Shown: positions 63,169-64,000 of the stretch, one piece after another
Layout: each line of letters begins with the position of its first letter
Numbering within the stretch: position 1 is the stretch's first letter
Origin: Hyphococcus sp.
GTDB lineage: Bacteria; Pseudomonadota; Alphaproteobacteria; Caulobacterales; Parvularculaceae
Assembly: GCA_021776335.1 (NCBI GenBank)
Contig: JAJFGB010000009.1
Span: forward strand, 744,001-808,000
Direction: 5' to 3'
Length of the DNA: 64,000 bases
The notes under the pieces: generated by a model
The model's database searches: none
Seen by the model: the letters and a program-made list of their open reading frames with translations, nothing else
What the model was told of the DNA's origin: nothing
Translations under genes and position numbers: made by a program

Positions 63169-64000
63169 ATGAGCGTACAGAATAGTAGCTTTGATCTTGA
63201 GCAAACCGTTGAAAGCCTGTCGCGCTTTCCGGAAGAAAACCCCAATCCTGTCTTGCGTGTTTCATCGGATGGAATGCTGTTATACGCCAACACCGCATCA
63301 CGTGCGCTGCTTGATTTTTGGAAGATCGACACGCAGGAAAAACTGCCCGGTCACCTCGCCGCGCAAATCAGCAGTATTTTTGCACAAGAAAAACCGAAAA
63401 TTATCGAGGAAGAAATTGGCGAGTTGTTTTTTACGCTGAATTTCACGCCTGTTCCCGCGGCCGGATATCTAAATGTCTATGGCGCGGACATAACAGAAAC
63501 ACGAGAAATGCGGGACGCACGCGACAGCGCCGAAAAAGCTGACCGCACAAAGTCTGAGTTTCTCGCCAATATGAGTCATGAAATTCGCACGCCCATGAAT
63601 GGAATTATGGGCATGGCCGAACTTCTTTGCCGAACCAATCTCGACAATAAACAAAGAATGTTCGCCGACGTCATCAGCAAATCAAGCTCTGCTCTCTTGA
63701 CGATCATCAATGACATTCTGGATTTTTCGAAGCTTGATGCCGGCAAACTGCTATTGAGCCCGGCGCCGTTTTCTCTTGCCGATGCGATCGAGGATGTCGC
63801 TACGCTGCTTTCATCGAACATCGCAGATAGCGAACTTGAGTTGATCGTCCGGATAGATCCGGCGCTGCCGAAAATGTTCGTCGGCGATATCGGCCGCATC
63901 CGGCAAATCGCTACGAACATTATCGGCAATGCGATAAAGTTCACAGAGCACGGTTACGTTCTTGTGGATGTGACGGGTGAAGCCGCCGGCGCCGACAACT
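63169..64000 (+). CDS. PAS-domain histidine kinase, N-terminal part
   Basis: The gene runs off the right edge of the window after 277 codons. A PAS-type N-terminal domain (PNPVLRVSSDGMLLYANTASR, residues about 23-95) leads to a HisKA domain with the phosphorylated His137 in FLANMSHEIRTPMNGIMGM. The HATPase domain begins near residue 222, with its N-box in RIRQIATNIIGNAIKFTEHG. The H-box form (SHEIRTPMNGI) is common in hybrid kinases, so receiver domains may follow outside the window. It has no membrane helix of its own; the preceding gene supplies membrane and PAS-like parts and lies 16 bases upstream. Confidence 0.9.
   Translation, partial: MSVQNSSFDLEQTVESLSRFPEENPNPVLRVSSDGMLLYANTASRALLDFWKIDTQEKLPGHLAAQISSIFAQEKPKIIEEEIGELFFTLNFTPVPAAGYLNVYGADITETREMRDARDSAEKADRTKSEFLANMSHEIRTPMNGIMGMAELLCRTNLDNKQRMFADVISKSSSALLTIINDILDFSKLDAGKLLLSPAPFSLADAIEDVATLLSSNIADSELELIVRIDPALPKMFVGDIGRIRQIATNIIGNAIKFTEHGYVLVDVTGEAAGADN

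Overview
The window looks like the chromosome of a marine-type alphaproteobacterium. The evidence is family-level and layout-level: a RlpA/D,D-carboxypeptidase/Tmk/HolB/TatD/MBL gene row of alphaproteobacterial type, Tad-type pilus genes, sites matching the CtrA consensus TTAA-N7-TTAA, an HPt protein, short PurL linked to BolA, and a wax-ester-synthase-like acyltransferase. No species can be named from the sequence alone. No insertion sequences, phage genes, CRISPR arrays or rRNA were seen; one tRNA (Ser, UGA) is present.

Layout. 1-3977: end of a WS/DGAT acyltransferase, an alpha/beta hydrolase, a bacterial PH-domain membrane protein and EttA. 4050-7327 (minus): TadG-TadE-TadE operon, separate from any Tad assembly machinery. 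8042-12999: exported amidohydrolase, LysM protein, arsenite methyltransferase, 2OG-Fe(II) oxygenase, membrane protein. 13025-15754: PurL fused in frame to BolA, with an extra internal segment in PurL. 15762-25076: an A+T-rich orphan membrane protein, two tandem NSS sodium symporters, NUDIX, CPBP protease, HerA-like ATPase, an Ala/Asp-rich anchored protein, an HPt protein behind a perfect CtrA-type box, and a CoxE-like vWA protein. 25457-27165: two small membrane proteins plus a sulfotransferase.

27447-45804 is the main accessory locus: an outer-membrane TolC-like protein (+), a 3825-residue secreted adhesin (-) with 26 near-identical 103-residue cadherin-like repeats, two duplicated LamG/cadherin modules and C-terminal RTX-type repeats, then a three-gene operon (+) of two different ABC exporters and an HlyD-type adaptor. 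The two ABC subunits have lost different catalytic motifs and neither keeps a recognisable LSGGQ, so this appears to be a heterodimeric type I secretion system of unusual build. Together these genes make one complete export route with its cargo.

46044-53144: prephenate dehydrogenase, tRNA-Ser, then the housekeeping row rlpA-dac-tmk-holB-tatD-MBL, also preceded by a perfect CtrA-type box. 53264-64000: DoxX-like protein, AraC regulator, a serine hydrolase facing a winged-helix/TPR regulator, a penicillin-acylase-family enzyme facing an alkaline phosphatase lipoprotein, a membrane PAS-like protein and the start of a PAS histidine kinase that runs off the window.

All calls come from reading the sequence; no database search was possible. 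Start codons were moved from the longest reading frame where a ribosome binding site or signal peptide clearly favoured a later start.
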